A stretch of 64,000 nt of DNA from NCBI RefSeq assembly GCF_029846115.1, contig NZ_JARVZZ010000001.1:2914001-2978000 (forward strand), given 5' to 3'. The stretch comes from Serratia marcescens (lineage in GTDB: Bacteria > Pseudomonadota > Gammaproteobacteria > Enterobacterales > Enterobacteriaceae). A program made the translations under genes and the position numbers. Each line of letters begins with the position of its first letter. The stretch's first letter is position 1. This document shows positions 27,172-45,439 of this stretch, piece by piece. Below the pieces are notes generated by a model. The model ran no database searches and was not told the DNA's origin. It saw only the letters and a program-made list of their open reading frames with translations.

Positions 27172-28212
27172 ATGAGTAACGTAAAGATTGAGAAGCCGCT
27201 CTCCGCCGATTCAACGGGCAAGGGAACGCTGTTCTCCGGGCTGAGCGGCAAAATGCCTAAGGATACCGGCATCTTCATCGTGATGATTGGCATCGCGCTG
27301 ATCTTCGAAATCCTCGGCTGGTACATGCGCGATCAGTCGTTTCTGCTGAACCCGAACCGCCTGCTGCTGATCGTGCTGCAGGTGGCGATCATCGGCATCA
27401 TCGCGGTGGGCGTCACCCAGGTGATCATCACCACCGGCATCGATCTCTCCTCCGGCTCGCTGATTGCGCTGACCGCGGTGGTGGCGGCCAGCCTGGCGCA
27501 GACCTCGGACAGCATTTCGCCGATGTACCCGGGGCTGCTCGATCTGCCGGCGGCGATCCCGATCGGCGCGGGGATCGGGGTGGGCATTGTCTGCGGCTTT
27601 ATCAACGGCTTCCTGATCACCCGCACCGGCATTCCACCGTTTATCGCCACGCTGGGGATGATGGTGTCGGCGCGTGGTCTGGCGCAGTACTACACCAAGG
27701 GTAACCCGGTCAGTTTCCTGTCGGATGGCTTCACGTCAATCGGCCAGGGCGCGATGCCGGTGATCATCTTCCTGGTGATTGCGGTGATCTTCCATATCGC
27801 GCTCAAGCACACGCGCTACGGCAAATACATCTACGCCATCGGCGGCAACATGACCTCGGCGCGGGTTTCCGGCATCAACGTCAATAAGTACCTGGTGACG
27901 GTTTACACCATCGCCGGCGGCCTGGCGGGGTTGGCGGGCGTGGTGCTGGCGGCGCGCGTCAGCAGCGGCCAGTCGAGCATGGGGATGTCGTACGAGCTGG
28001 ACGCCATCGCCGCGGCGGTGATCGGCGGCAGCAGCCTGATGGGCGGCGTCGGGCGCATCACCGGCACGCTGATCGGCGCGGTGATCCTCGGCCTGATCAA
28101 AAGCGGCTTCACCTTTATCGGCGTCGATTCTTACATTCAGGACATCATCAAAGGCGTGATTATCGTCGCCGCCGTGTCGATCGACATGCGGCGCAACCGC
28201 AAAAAACACTGA
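27172..28212 (+). CDS. Sugar ABC transporter permease (RbsC family)
   Basis: A 346-residue inner-membrane protein with about ten helices and the RbsC-type signatures TGIDLSSGSL, GFLITRTGIPPFIATLG and AVIGGSSLMGGVGRITGTLIG. It begins 15 bp after the ATPase stop. An in-frame GTG three codons upstream is an alternative start. The operon ends in a strong terminator, after which a second binding-protein gene follows. Confidence 0.93.
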   Translation: MSNVKIEKPLSADSTGKGTLFSGLSGKMPKDTGIFIVMIGIALIFEILGWYMRDQSFLLNPNRLLLIVLQVAIIGIIAVGVTQVIITTGIDLSSGSLIALTAVVAASLAQTSDSISPMYPGLLDLPAAIPIGAGIGVGIVCGFINGFLITRTGIPPFIATLGMMVSARGLAQYYTKGNPVSFLSDGFTSIGQGAMPVIIFLVIAVIFHIALKHTRYGKYIYAIGGNMTSARVSGINVNKYLVTVYTIAGGLAGLAGVVLAARVSSGQSSMGMSYELDAIAAAVIGGSSLMGGVGRITGTLIGAVILGLIKSGFTFIGVDSYIQDIIKGVIIVAAVSIDMRRNRKKH

Positions 28213-28224
28213 TTGCCGTGAATT

Positions 28225-28261
28225 GCCGCCGGCGCCAGGGTTGGCCGGCGGCGTTTTTTTA
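28225..28261 (+). terminator. Rho-independent terminator after the permease
   Basis: A 9-bp GC stem (gccgccggc / gccggcggc, 28225-28233 with 28244-28252) precedes seven T. It lies between the permease and the second binding protein, so read-through would set the level of the latter unless it has its own promoter. Confidence 0.82.
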
Positions 28262-28275
28262 CCGGGGGACACATC

Positions 28276-29196
28276 ATGAATTACCTGAAAGGGCTGTGGC
28301 TGGCGGTGGCGCTGTGCGTTTCCGCGCCGGCATGGGCGCAAACCATCGGCGTATCGATGGCCTATTTCGACCAGAACTTCCTCACCATCATCCGCCAGGC
28401 GATCGACAAGGAGGCCAAGGCGCGCGGCATCACCGTGCAGTTCGAGGACGCGCGCGGCGACGTCGGGCGCCAGACCGATCAAGTGCAGAGCTTCATCAGC
28501 GCCGGGGTGGACGCGATTATCGTCGATCCGGTCAACTCGGCCAGCACGCCGGTGATGACCAAAATGGTGCAGACCGCCGGCGTGCCGCTGGTATACGTGA
28601 ACCGCACGCCGGGCGACGCCAACCTGCCGCAGGGTGTGGTGTTCGTCGGCTCCGACGAGCGGGAATCCGGCACGCTGCAGATGGAAGAGCTGGCGCGGCT
28701 GGCCGGCTATCAGGGCAACGTGGCGGTGATGATCGGCAACCTGACCGACGCCGGCGCGCTGCAGCGCACCAAAGACGTGGAGCAGGTGGTGAGCAAGTAC
28801 CCGAAAATGAAGGTGGTGCAGAAGCAGAGCGCCAATTATTCACGCAGTGAAGGTATGGACCTGATGATGAACTGGCTGACCAACGGCGAAGCGATCGACA
28901 TCGTCGCCGCCAACAACGACGAGATGGCGATCGGCGCAATCATGGCGCTGCAGCAAGCGGGCAAGGCGGACAAGAAAGTGCTGATCGGCGGCATCGACGC
29001 CACGCCGGACGGCCTCAAGGCGCTGGCCTCCGGCAAGATGCAGGTCACGGTGTTCCAGGACGCGGTTGGGCAGGGCAAAGCCTCGGTCGATGTGGCGCAG
29101 CGCATGATCAACGGTGAAAAGCTCGAGCCGTATTACTGGATCCCGTTCGAGCTGGTGACGCCGGCCACGATGCAGAAGTATGCGGCCAGGCCGTGA
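28276..29196 (+). CDS. Sugar ABC transporter periplasmic binding protein, copy 2
   Basis: A 306-residue paralogue of the protein at 24667. Signal peptide ends APAWA, and the mature N-terminus QTIGVSMAYFDQNFLTIIRQ is nearly the same as copy 1, as are VNRTPGD, GSDERESGTLQMEELA, AANNDEMAIGA and GGIDATPDGL. Contact-region differences (for example ALQRTKDVEQV against RDRTRGVEEV) suggest a different or broader ligand range. It starts 15 bp past the permease terminator with a GGGGGA site. Whether it has its own promoter cannot be told. Confidence 0.9.
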   Translation: MNYLKGLWLAVALCVSAPAWAQTIGVSMAYFDQNFLTIIRQAIDKEAKARGITVQFEDARGDVGRQTDQVQSFISAGVDAIIVDPVNSASTPVMTKMVQTAGVPLVYVNRTPGDANLPQGVVFVGSDERESGTLQMEELARLAGYQGNVAVMIGNLTDAGALQRTKDVEQVVSKYPKMKVVQKQSANYSRSEGMDLMMNWLTNGEAIDIVAANNDEMAIGAIMALQQAGKADKKVLIGGIDATPDGLKALASGKMQVTVFQDAVGQGKASVDVAQRMINGEKLEPYYWIPFELVTPATMQKYAARP

Positions 29197-29222
29197 GTTC
29201 ACCGCCAGATTCGCGTTGCCGG

Positions 29223-29249
29223 GGCGCTGCTTGCAGCGCCTTTCTTATT
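29223..29249 (+). terminator. Terminator after the second binding protein
   Basis: An 8-bp stem (ggcgctgc / gcagcgcc) with a TT loop is followed by TTTCTTATT. Confidence 0.7.
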
Positions 29250-29335
29250 GGCGTCAGTTACATGTCCGCTTGCGGCCAGCGCGGCGCCGAATCTTGCCTC
29301 ACACTGAGGATCTTTAAAACACGTGAGGATGAGCG

Positions 29336-30100
29336 ATGAACGCATTAAACGGCAAGGTGGCGGTGATCGGCGGCGCCAGTTCGGGGATCGGCAGGGCGGC
29401 GGCGCTGCTGTTCGCTCGCCAGGGCGCAGCGCTGGTGTTGGGCGCGCGGCGCGAGCCGCTGTTGGCCGAACTGGTGGATGACATTCGGCGCGAGGGCGGC
29501 CGGGCGCTTGCGGTGGCGGGCGACGTCCGTGACGAAGCCTTCGCCGAACGGCTGACGGCGACGGCGGTCGATGAGTTCGGCGGGCTGGATATCGCCTTCA
29601 ACAACGCCGGCACGCTGGGGCCGCTGGGGCCGTCGCTGGCGTTGAGTACCTCAGCGTGGCGCGACGTGTTGGAAACCAACCTGTCCAGCGCCTACTACGG
29701 CGCCAAATATCAAATCCCCGCCATGCTGGCGCGCGGCGCGGGCTCGGTGATTTTCACCTCCACCTTCGTCGGCCACACCGCGGCGTTTCCCGGCACGGCG
29801 GCCTATGCGGCCGGCAAATCGGGGCTGATCGGCCTGACGCAGGCGCTGGCGGTGGAGTTCGGCGGGCGCGGCATTCGGGTGAACGCGCTGCTGCCGGGCG
29901 GTACCGATACGGCGATGGGCCGGCAGATGAGCAATACCCCGGAGGCGTTGGCGCAGGTGGCCGATCTGCACGCGCTGAAGCGGCTGGCGATGCCGGAGGA
30001 AATCGCGCAGGCGGCGCTGTATCTGGCGTCTGACGCTTCCTCATTCGTCACCGGCACCGCGATGCTGGTGGATGGCGGGGTGTCCATCCAGCGTGGCTGA
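29336..30100 (+). CDS. SDR-family oxidoreductase
   Basis: A 254-residue classical short-chain dehydrogenase/reductase. The cofactor motif GGASSGIGRAA is at 11-21; NNAG at about 87-90; catalytic Ser in VIFTSTFVG, Tyr and Lys in YAAGKSG, and the closing motif SSFVTGTAMLVDGG. Arginines after the first strand (GARREPL) suggest NADP(H). A GAGGATGAGCG site precedes the ATG. Its substrate is unknown. It is separated by a terminator from the sugar transporter, so a functional link is uncertain. Confidence 0.88.
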   Translation: MNALNGKVAVIGGASSGIGRAAALLFARQGAALVLGARREPLLAELVDDIRREGGRALAVAGDVRDEAFAERLTATAVDEFGGLDIAFNNAGTLGPLGPSLALSTSAWRDVLETNLSSAYYGAKYQIPAMLARGAGSVIFTSTFVGHTAAFPGTAAYAAGKSGLIGLTQALAVEFGGRGIRVNALLPGGTDTAMGRQMSNTPEALAQVADLHALKRLAMPEEIAQAALYLASDASSFVTGTAMLVDGGVSIQRG

Positions 30101-30146
30101 GGTTGGCATGGCCCGTGGCCGGGCGCCACGGGCATGCGGGGGAGGG

Positions 30147-30962
30147 TTACCAGCCTTTGACGGCGTCGCCCTTGTAGATGTCGGCGGCGCTGGCCGCCAC
30201 TTCGTCGGTCTGATAGGCCTTGACCAGATCCTTCACTTTCTCGCTGTCTTTGTTGTCGATGCGGCTGGCGAATATATTGACGTACGGCGAGTTTTTGTCT
30301 TCGACAAACAGCCCGTCCTTGGCCGGCGACAGGCCGATCTGGCTGGAATAGTTGGTGTTGATGATCGCCAGCGTCACCTGTTGGTCGTCCAGCGCGCGCG
30401 GCAGCTGCGGCGCTTCAATCTCGACGATCTTCAGCTTTTTCGGGTTGCCGACGATGTCCAGTGCGGTCGGCAGCAGGCCGACGCCGTCTTTCAGGGTGAT
30501 CAGCCCCTGTTTTTGCAACAGCAGCAGCGAGCGGCCCAGGTTGGTCGGATCGTTCGGCACCGCCACCTGCGCGCCGTCCGGCAGTTGGCTGAGTGCGGTT
30601 ATCTTCTTCGAATACCCGGCGATCGGGTAGACGAAGGTGTTGCCCACCGCCGCCAGTTTGTAGCCGCGCTCCTGCATCTGCTTGTCCAGATACGGCTTGT
30701 GCTGGAAGGCGTTGATGTCCAGATCGCCGTTGTTCAGCGCTTCGTTCGGCAGCACGTAGTCGTTGAATGTCACCACCTCCACGTCCAGATCGTATTTCTG
30801 CTTGGCGACCTTTTGCACCACCGCCCACAGCGACTGATCGATGCCGGCGCTGATGCCGACCTTGATGTGGTGATCGTCCTGTGTGGCTGGGCCGCAGGCG
30901 GTCAGCAGCAGCGTGCCGGCGGCGGCCAGCGCCAGGGTGAGGTTTTTCAGCGTAAATGTCAT
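30147..30962 (-). CDS. NlpA/MetQ-family binding lipoprotein, orphan
   Basis: A 271-residue lipoprotein (lipobox LLTACG, Cys23) of the NlpA/MetQ family, whose members bind methionine or related compounds for MetNI-type importers. Motifs include NDYVLPNEALNNGDLDINAF, QHKPYLDKQ and DPTNLGRSLLLLQK. The length is like E. coli NlpA (272). No metN or metI gene is adjacent, so it would have to serve a transporter encoded elsewhere. The family is clear; nlpA as the orthologue is only likely. Confidence 0.88.
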   Translation of the reverse strand: MTFTLKNLTLALAAAGTLLLTACGPATQDDHHIKVGISAGIDQSLWAVVQKVAKQKYDLDVEVVTFNDYVLPNEALNNGDLDINAFQHKPYLDKQMQERGYKLAAVGNTFVYPIAGYSKKITALSQLPDGAQVAVPNDPTNLGRSLLLLQKQGLITLKDGVGLLPTALDIVGNPKKLKIVEIEAPQLPRALDDQQVTLAIINTNYSSQIGLSPAKDGLFVEDKNSPYVNIFASRIDNKDSEKVKDLVKAYQTDEVAASAADIYKGDAVKGW

Positions 30963-31067
30963 TTTCCCAGGGTCCTTGTCAACATTGCCTGCTAATTTTG
31001 GCGGGCAGAATAGTGGCAGTGACTGTAGGTAATCGCTGGGCTAAAACAAAATACTGATTCACTATGA

Positions 31068-31088
31068 CTCATAGCGATTAGCTATGAG
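31068..31088. promoter_or_regulatory. LysR-type box upstream of the NlpA-like gene
   Basis: A perfect inverted repeat CTCATAGC-GATTA-GCTATGAG contains the T-N11-A pattern typical of LysR-type regulator sites. It lies 106 bp upstream of the NlpA-like ATG and 110 bp upstream of the divergent gene at 31199. No regulator gene is adjacent. Candidate only. Confidence 0.5.
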
Positions 31089-31198
31089 CGGCCGCCGCCT
31101 GGCGCGGTGCGGATTGTTTTGACGGCGAATCGGCGGGCTTATTATGATAGCCGTTGGCCCGTGAGGGCAGACTGGGTACTGAAACGAAGGAAAAGACA

Positions 31199-31717
31199 AT
31201 GCGATTGAACACTTGGAGCAAGGCGCTGCTGCCGCTGGTGGTGTTGGCCTGCGTCTCGGCGACTCAGGTTCGGGCGGCGGAGAGCGATACCGGGCCGATC
31301 CCCAAACAGCTGCTGGGCAACTGGCGCGTCAGTAAAATTGTGCCGACCCAGACCACCGGCTGCTGGGATCAACAGCAGGCGCAGAGCCTGATCGGCGGCA
31401 AAATCAGCTACAAAGCGGATGCGTTCAGCTGGAACGGCACGGCGCTGAAAAGCGAAGGGGCCACCGTCAGCACCGTAGAAGCGCAGGAGTTTGTCGAGGA
31501 CAATTCCGGCAGCAGCTCCTACATCGATTTCCCGATGCTGGGCATCAGCACGCCGTCGGTCGAACGCGTGGCCATTCAGCACGCGGATACCGCCATCAAA
31601 GGCATCACCGATCAGGGCACCGATGGGGTGCCCGGCGATAACGTGCTGGTGAAAGACGCCAACACGCTGATCCTGTCGCTGTGCAACGTCTGGTTTGAGG
31701 TGCAGCGCGAGAAGTAA
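31199..31717 (+). CDS. Exported protein of unknown function
   Basis: A 172-residue product with a signal peptide ending VRAAES. The mature part contains LLGNWRVSKIVPTQTTGCW and a C-terminal LSLCNVWFEVQREK; the two cysteines could form a disulfide, and the alternation suggests a small beta-barrel, lipocalin-like at most. AAGGAAAAG precedes the ATG. I do not recognise the family. A hairpin (agccccg / cggggct, 31730-31747) follows. Confidence 0.72.
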   Translation: MRLNTWSKALLPLVVLACVSATQVRAAESDTGPIPKQLLGNWRVSKIVPTQTTGCWDQQQAQSLIGGKISYKADAFSWNGTALKSEGATVSTVEAQEFVEDNSGSSSYIDFPMLGISTPSVERVAIQHADTAIKGITDQGTDGVPGDNVLVKDANTLILSLCNVWFEVQREK

Positions 31718-31728
31718 TTTTTTGCCTT

Positions 31729-31750
31729 CAGCCCCGGTAACGGGGCTTTC
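31729..31750 (+). terminator. Probable terminator
   Basis: A 7-bp stem (agccccg / cggggct) with a GTAA loop, 12 bp after the stop, has only a short T stretch (TTTCCC). Confidence 0.5.
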
Positions 31751-31865
31751 CCACCGCGTCGCCATCCGTCATACGCGCCATTTCTGAACTAAAATTAACC
31801 ATAACGATATGACCCCGGCGTGATATCGGAGCCTCGGCTCTACCGAGTCCATGACAGGAGGCGCT

Positions 31866-32291
31866 ATGTGTTACCACCATATTGTCATCGCCACCGATCT
31901 GAGCGATGACGGCAAACGGCTGGTCGAAAAGGGGGCGCTGCTGGCGGAGGCGCTGCAGGCCAAACTCTCGCTGATCTATGTGGACGTTCACTACGACACC
32001 TACCACGCGGCGATCGGCTTTTCGGAGCGCAGCGATAACGGCGTGCCGTTCGAAGAGAAGATCCGCAAAGAGCTGGAGCCCACCACGCAAAACGTCAATT
32101 ACCCGATCGCGGAAGTGATTATCGGACGCGGCGGCTTCGTTGACGAACTGCGCACGGCAGTCGTGGATAAGAACATCGATCTGCTGGTGTTCGGCCATCA
32201 CCACGATCTGTGGAGCAACCTGTTTTCTTCCACCCGCAATGCCATCAACCAGCTCAATATCGACGTACTGGTGATCCCGATCCGCTCATAA
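31866..32291 (+). CDS. Universal stress protein, UspA family
   Basis: A 141-residue cytosolic protein with the UspA fold: N-terminal YHHIVIATDLSDDGKRLVEK, LSLIYVDVHY as second strand, and C-terminal DLLVFGHHHDLWSNLFSSTR followed by NINVDVLVIP-type ending. The ATP-binding GxxGx9G(S/T) motif is not present, so it belongs to the non-nucleotide-binding UspA-like class. Which paralogue it is (UspA, C, D) cannot be settled; the FGHHHDLWSNLFSS segment is closest to UspA. Confidence 0.85.
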   Translation: MCYHHIVIATDLSDDGKRLVEKGALLAEALQAKLSLIYVDVHYDTYHAAIGFSERSDNGVPFEEKIRKELEPTTQNVNYPIAEVIIGRGGFVDELRTAVVDKNIDLLVFGHHHDLWSNLFSSTRNAINQLNIDVLVIPIRS

Positions 32292-32334
32292 ACGCGGGCC
32301 ACCGCCGGGCAACGATGGCGGTGGCCGCAGCGGC

Positions 32335-35897
<3,563 letters not shown>

Positions 35898-35923
35898 TTA
35901 TGGGCGGTAAACGGCAGGTATAT

Positions 35924-35945
35924 TAGTAAAATATTTAGTAAAAAA
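35924..35945. promoter_or_regulatory. Operator-like site in front of ygjJ
   Basis: On the minus strand this reads TTTTTACTAAATATTTTACTA, the same as the site before ebgA (37230-37249) except for one extra T. It lies 126 bp upstream of the ygjJ ATG. EbgR is the obvious candidate. The remainder of the 335-bp ygjJ-ebgR gap holds no gene. Confidence 0.7.
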
Positions 35946-36032
35946 TACGCTTAAATCAGTAAAGCGTTAACTTGATCACAGCGGGCGAAATGGGTATCTT
36001 TCGCTGCAGGTGCCCGGCAACGGCTGGCATGA

Positions 36033-37115
<1,083 letters not shown>

Positions 37116-37216
37116 CCGGCCCCCGCCTCGGCGGGGCGTTGCGTTGGCGCCCAAAATTAACGTCATGATAAAAAAAGGCATTTGAGATTTATTGTGATCC
37201 TGTCGTCATTTGGTAA

Positions 37217-40824
<3,608 letters not shown>

Positions 40825-40843
40825 CGCGCTCGCCGATCGATAA

Positions 40844-42385
<1,542 letters not shown>

Positions 42386-42398
42386 TCTCTCCTCTATC

Positions 42399-42422
42399 GG
42401 CTCCGCGCACCGGCGCGGAGTC
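42399..42422 (+). terminator. Hairpin after ygjI
   Basis: An 8-bp stem (ctccgcgc / gcgcggag) lies 14 bp past the stop, without a clear T run. Possible end of the ebg operon. Confidence 0.45.
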
Positions 42423-42489
42423 TCGCTTCGCGGAAAAAATTCCTGCCCCGGCGTTTGCATAATACATAAGTGAATACTAATGTGTTTGT

Positions 42490-42804
42490 ATGAACGAAAA
42501 TGACATCTTCAAAGCGTTGGCCGATCCGACCCGCCGCACCATCTTCGACAAACTCGCCGCCGGCAGCATGAACGCCAGCGCGCTGCGCGAAGGGTTGCCC
42601 ATCAGCCAGTCGGCAATGTCGCAACACCTGGCGGTGCTGCGCAATGCCGGGCTGATACGCGAGGCGAAGCAGGGGCGCTGCGTCAATTATCAGGTCGACC
42701 CGGACGGGTTGGCGCAGATTGCCCAGTGGTTGGCGAAGTACCGCACCTGGTGGCCGGCGCGCATCGACGCGCTGCAAACCTTGCTAAAGGACATGGATCA
42801 ATGA
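42490..42804 (+). CDS. ArsR-family winged-helix repressor
   Basis: A 104-residue regulator. It has the ArsR helix-turn-helix with ALADPTRRTIFDKLA and ISQSAMSQHLAVLRNAGLI, and no ELCVC-type metal motif, so it belongs to the metal-independent group commonly paired with an SRPBCC protein. Its stop overlaps the start of that protein (ATGA), showing a two-gene operon. Confidence 0.9.
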   Translation: MNENDIFKALADPTRRTIFDKLAAGSMNASALREGLPISQSAMSQHLAVLRNAGLIREAKQGRCVNYQVDPDGLAQIAQWLAKYRTWWPARIDALQTLLKDMDQ

Positions 42805-43130
42805 ACAAACGGGCTGAGCCGCCGCCGCACGATCGGCTGGTATTGGAGTATGCGCTCGATGCGCCGCCGGAAAAAGTGTGGCGGGCGCTCAGCATTCCCG
42901 CGCTGCGCGAGCAGTGGCTGCCGACATGCGACCTGGCGCAGGCCGATCCGCTGGCCACTACGCCGGGCGAGGCGGTGAGCTATCGCCTGCGCGACGACCA
43001 GCCGCCATTTCTCGAAAGCGTGGTGACGCTGCAGATCGTGCCGGATGCCGGCGGTGGCAGCCTGCTGCGGATTATTCACCAGCTTGATGCCGCCAACGAC
43101 GGCCCGACGACGGTGATGCGCGCCGCCTGA
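42801..43130 (+). CDS. SRPBCC/AHSA1-domain protein
   Basis: A 109-residue START-like domain protein (LVLEYALDAPPEKVWRAL, REQWLPTCDLA). It is shorter than the usual 140-160 residues, ending LDAANDGPTTVMRAA. The function in such ArsR-linked pairs is unknown; a hydrophobic ligand is likely. It starts within the arsR stop codon. The C-terminal shortening may be native, as no further frame continues it. Confidence 0.78.
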   Translation: MNKRAEPPPHDRLVLEYALDAPPEKVWRALSIPALREQWLPTCDLAQADPLATTPGEAVSYRLRDDQPPFLESVVTLQIVPDAGGGSLLRIIHQLDAANDGPTTVMRAA

Positions 43131-43175
43131 TGCGTTAAACACACTTCCCTTTGTTGCCAACCCAGGAGTTCACCG

Positions 43176-43769
43176 ATGCGTGAGAAGATGATGCTCGTCC
43201 CAATGGTGGTGGAGCAGACCAGCCGGGGAGAACGTTCCTTTGATATTTATTCGCGTCTGCTGCGCGATCGGATCGTGTTCCTCAACGGCGAAGTCAATGA
43301 CGACGTGGCCGAAATGCTGTGCGCCCAACTGCTGTTTCTGGAGGCGGAAAACCCGGAAAAACCGATCCACCTGTACATCAACTCGCCGGGCGGAGTGATC
43401 AGCAGCGGGCTGGCGATTTACGACACCATGCAGTACATCCGTGCGCCGGTGCATACCCTGTGCATGGGCACCGCGCGTTCGATGGGCTCGTTCCTGCTGA
43501 TGGCCGGCGAACCGGGGCACCGCATGGCGCTGCCCAACGCCAGCCTGCACGTGCACCAGCCGCTGGGCGGCGTTCAGGGGCAGGCCTCCGACATCTTGAT
43601 CCACGCCGAAGAGATGAAGCGCACCAAAGAGCGAGTGATTCGGCTGTACGCTCAACATTGCGGCCTGAGTGATGAAGCGGTGGAGCAGGCGCTGGATCGC
43701 GATCGCTTCATGACCGCCGACGAAGCGGCGGCCTGGGGGCTGATCGATAAGGTGCTGCGGGAGCGGTAA
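43176..43769 (+). CDS. ClpP-family serine protease, paralogue without adjacent ATPase
   Basis: A 197-residue ClpP. The catalytic triad is kept: Ser102 in ARSMGSFLL, His127 in LHVHQPLGG and Asp176 in LDRDRFMTA. The glycine loop [19 protein letters not shown] is typical. It lacks the N-terminal propeptide of E. coli ClpP, and no clpX, clpA or tig lies near, so it is an additional ClpP that would have to use a Clp ATPase encoded elsewhere or act alone. An AGGAG precedes the ATG. Confidence 0.88.
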   Translation: MREKMMLVPMVVEQTSRGERSFDIYSRLLRDRIVFLNGEVNDDVAEMLCAQLLFLEAENPEKPIHLYINSPGGVISSGLAIYDTMQYIRAPVHTLCMGTARSMGSFLLMAGEPGHRMALPNASLHVHQPLGGVQGQASDILIHAEEMKRTKERVIRLYAQHCGLSDEAVEQALDRDRFMTADEAAAWGLIDKVLRER

Positions 43770-43775
43770 AACGGC

Positions 43776-44642
43776 TCAGCGGGGCTCGGCGGCCTGCGGC
43801 GTGTGCCAAACCCGTTCAAGCCCGAATTCGACCATCGCGAAATAGAGGCTGAAATAGCGCTCTGCCATGATAAAGAACGAGCTGTTGAGTTCGATCACCA
43901 CGTTATTGGTGGTGGTCAGCAGGCCCGATTTTTCCGCCGCCTGCAGAATGCGATTGACGTGCGCGCGTGAGACGGAGCACGACTTGGCGATTTTCGCCGA
44001 GGAGAGCAGCAGAAACGGGGAGTCCTGCCGGATGCTTTCGATATGCAGCATCAGCAGCACCATGTGGCCGGCGTCCTTGCTGATAAACAGCCCGGATTGC
44101 GGCACCAGATCGATCAGGTAGATCTCCTTGAGCATCAACTGGCCGTAGGCGGCGAAAAAGGTGGGCAGAAAGTCGGGCGCCGCCAGCAGCGTCGCGATGG
44201 GCATCTGTGGCGCCAGCGCCTGATAGGGCAGTGCCATGGAGGCGATCAGCGCCTGGGTTTCCGCCAGCGCGTGCGGCGTAGGCTTATAGCGCAGCTGGCG
44301 TTTGTCATGTTCGCAGGGTTTGACCTCCAGCCGACGGCCGACCCGCAGAAAGAACAGAAAGGAGTCCAGGGAGTTCTCGCTGATCATGTTCTTTCCTTTA
44401 AAAAAGGCTTTGATGTCTTTCAGCCCGGCGGCGGGCTGGTGGTAGTAAATGGACAGGATGGTGGAACAAATGATGAACCGGCTGTTCCTGAAGATGATTT
44501 TGTAAAACAGCGGATGTTTCTTGTAGGTCTCTTTCAATAGCTCCCCGTGTTTGACGATGGCGGCGTGAAACGCCGGTGACTGCCTGATGATGTTGGCCTG
44601 TTTCTCCAGGTGAAACTGTAGCTGGAATCTGCTTAGACTCAT
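43776..44642 (-). CDS. Putative winged-helix regulator at the end of the fimbrial operon
   Basis: A 288-residue protein whose C-terminal third has a helix-turn-helix (LLSSAKIAKSCSVSRAHVNRILQAAEKSG). The N-terminal part is alpha-helical with no recognised domain. It lies 44 bp after the second chaperone on the same strand, so it is probably co-transcribed and controls the fimbriae or a motility switch. AAGGAA precedes the ATG. The family is not recognised; DNA binding is inferred from the motif. Confidence 0.7.
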   Translation of the reverse strand: MSLSRFQLQFHLEKQANIIRQSPAFHAAIVKHGELLKETYKKHPLFYKIIFRNSRFIICSTILSIYYHQPAAGLKDIKAFFKGKNMISENSLDSFLFFLRVGRRLEVKPCEHDKRQLRYKPTPHALAETQALIASMALPYQALAPQMPIATLLAAPDFLPTFFAAYGQLMLKEIYLIDLVPQSGLFISKDAGHMVLLMLHIESIRQDSPFLLLSSAKIAKSCSVSRAHVNRILQAAEKSGLLTTTNNVVIELNSSFFIMAERYFSLYFAMVEFGLERVWHTPQAAEPR

Positions 44643-44686
44643 TTTCCTTATTTCCTGTACTTAAAAAAATGTGCTGCTTTTTATCG

Positions 44687-45439
44687 TTATGGGTTTGCTG
44701 TGTATGACTTGACGAACTGTTGGCCCTGGTCGTTGATGAGGGTGGCCTGAATGGTGACCTGTGAAGGGAGTGTCGGCGCCGTAACGCCGTCGAGGTGATA
44801 ATCCCGCATGCTGTACGGCGCGGTCATCATGTCGCTTTCTTGCCGCACCGGGTAATCGCGCCTGCCGGTATGCACGGCGATGCGGGCGAAGGAGAGATAA
44901 AATGCCGACCGGTTGTGACAGCGCAGCAGATAGCCGCCCGGTGATTGTTGCAGCGTGAACGAGACGGACTCGGCTGCGTTTTCGGCTTTCCCCGTCAGCG
45001 CTTTGGGGCGGTAGAAGATTTTCATCTGCGTGTTCATCGCCAACGTCACGCGCGACGCCAGCGGCGGCGTGGCCGGCCGGTTGGGCGGGATCTCATACAG
45101 GTTAAGCCAGAACACCGACTCCCTGTCGGTGGGCAGGGCCGCGCCGGCAAACAGGATCCGCAGCCCTTTCAGCGCCGAAGGCGGCAGGGCGAATACGCTG
45201 GGCAGGGTGACAAACGGCGCGCGCGACAGCTCGGGGGCGGCGTTGACGTCGCCGTTATCGACCCAGGTTTGCGCCACGATCGGATAGCCGTTGGTGTTGA
45301 GCAGCATCAGGGTTTTTTCCGTGTCGCCCTCGCGGAAAATCACCCGGGTGGCGGAGGCGATGATGCCCGCCTGCGCGCCCATGGTCGCCAGCGCCAGCAG
45401 CAGGGCGCATCCCATCGTCAGATATTTCTTTCTCATCAT
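44687..45439 (-). CDS. Fimbrial periplasmic chaperone, second copy
   Basis: A 250-residue PapD-like chaperone. The signal peptide ends GAQAG, followed by two Ig-like domains; the N-terminal strand A/G1 pair has ATRVIFREGDTEKTLMLLNTNG, and LRILFAG and LNLYEIPPN follow the family pattern. It starts in an ATGATG whose second codon overlaps the adhesin stop, so it is translationally coupled. Two chaperones in one operon suggest one is devoted to the adhesin. Confidence 0.9.
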   Translation of the reverse strand: MMRKKYLTMGCALLLALATMGAQAGIIASATRVIFREGDTEKTLMLLNTNGYPIVAQTWVDNGDVNAAPELSRAPFVTLPSVFALPPSALKGLRILFAGAALPTDRESVFWLNLYEIPPNRPATPPLASRVTLAMNTQMKIFYRPKALTGKAENAAESVSFTLQQSPGGYLLRCHNRSAFYLSFARIAVHTGRRDYPVRQESDMMTAPYSMRDYHLDGVTAPTLPSQVTIQATLINDQGQQFVKSYTANP

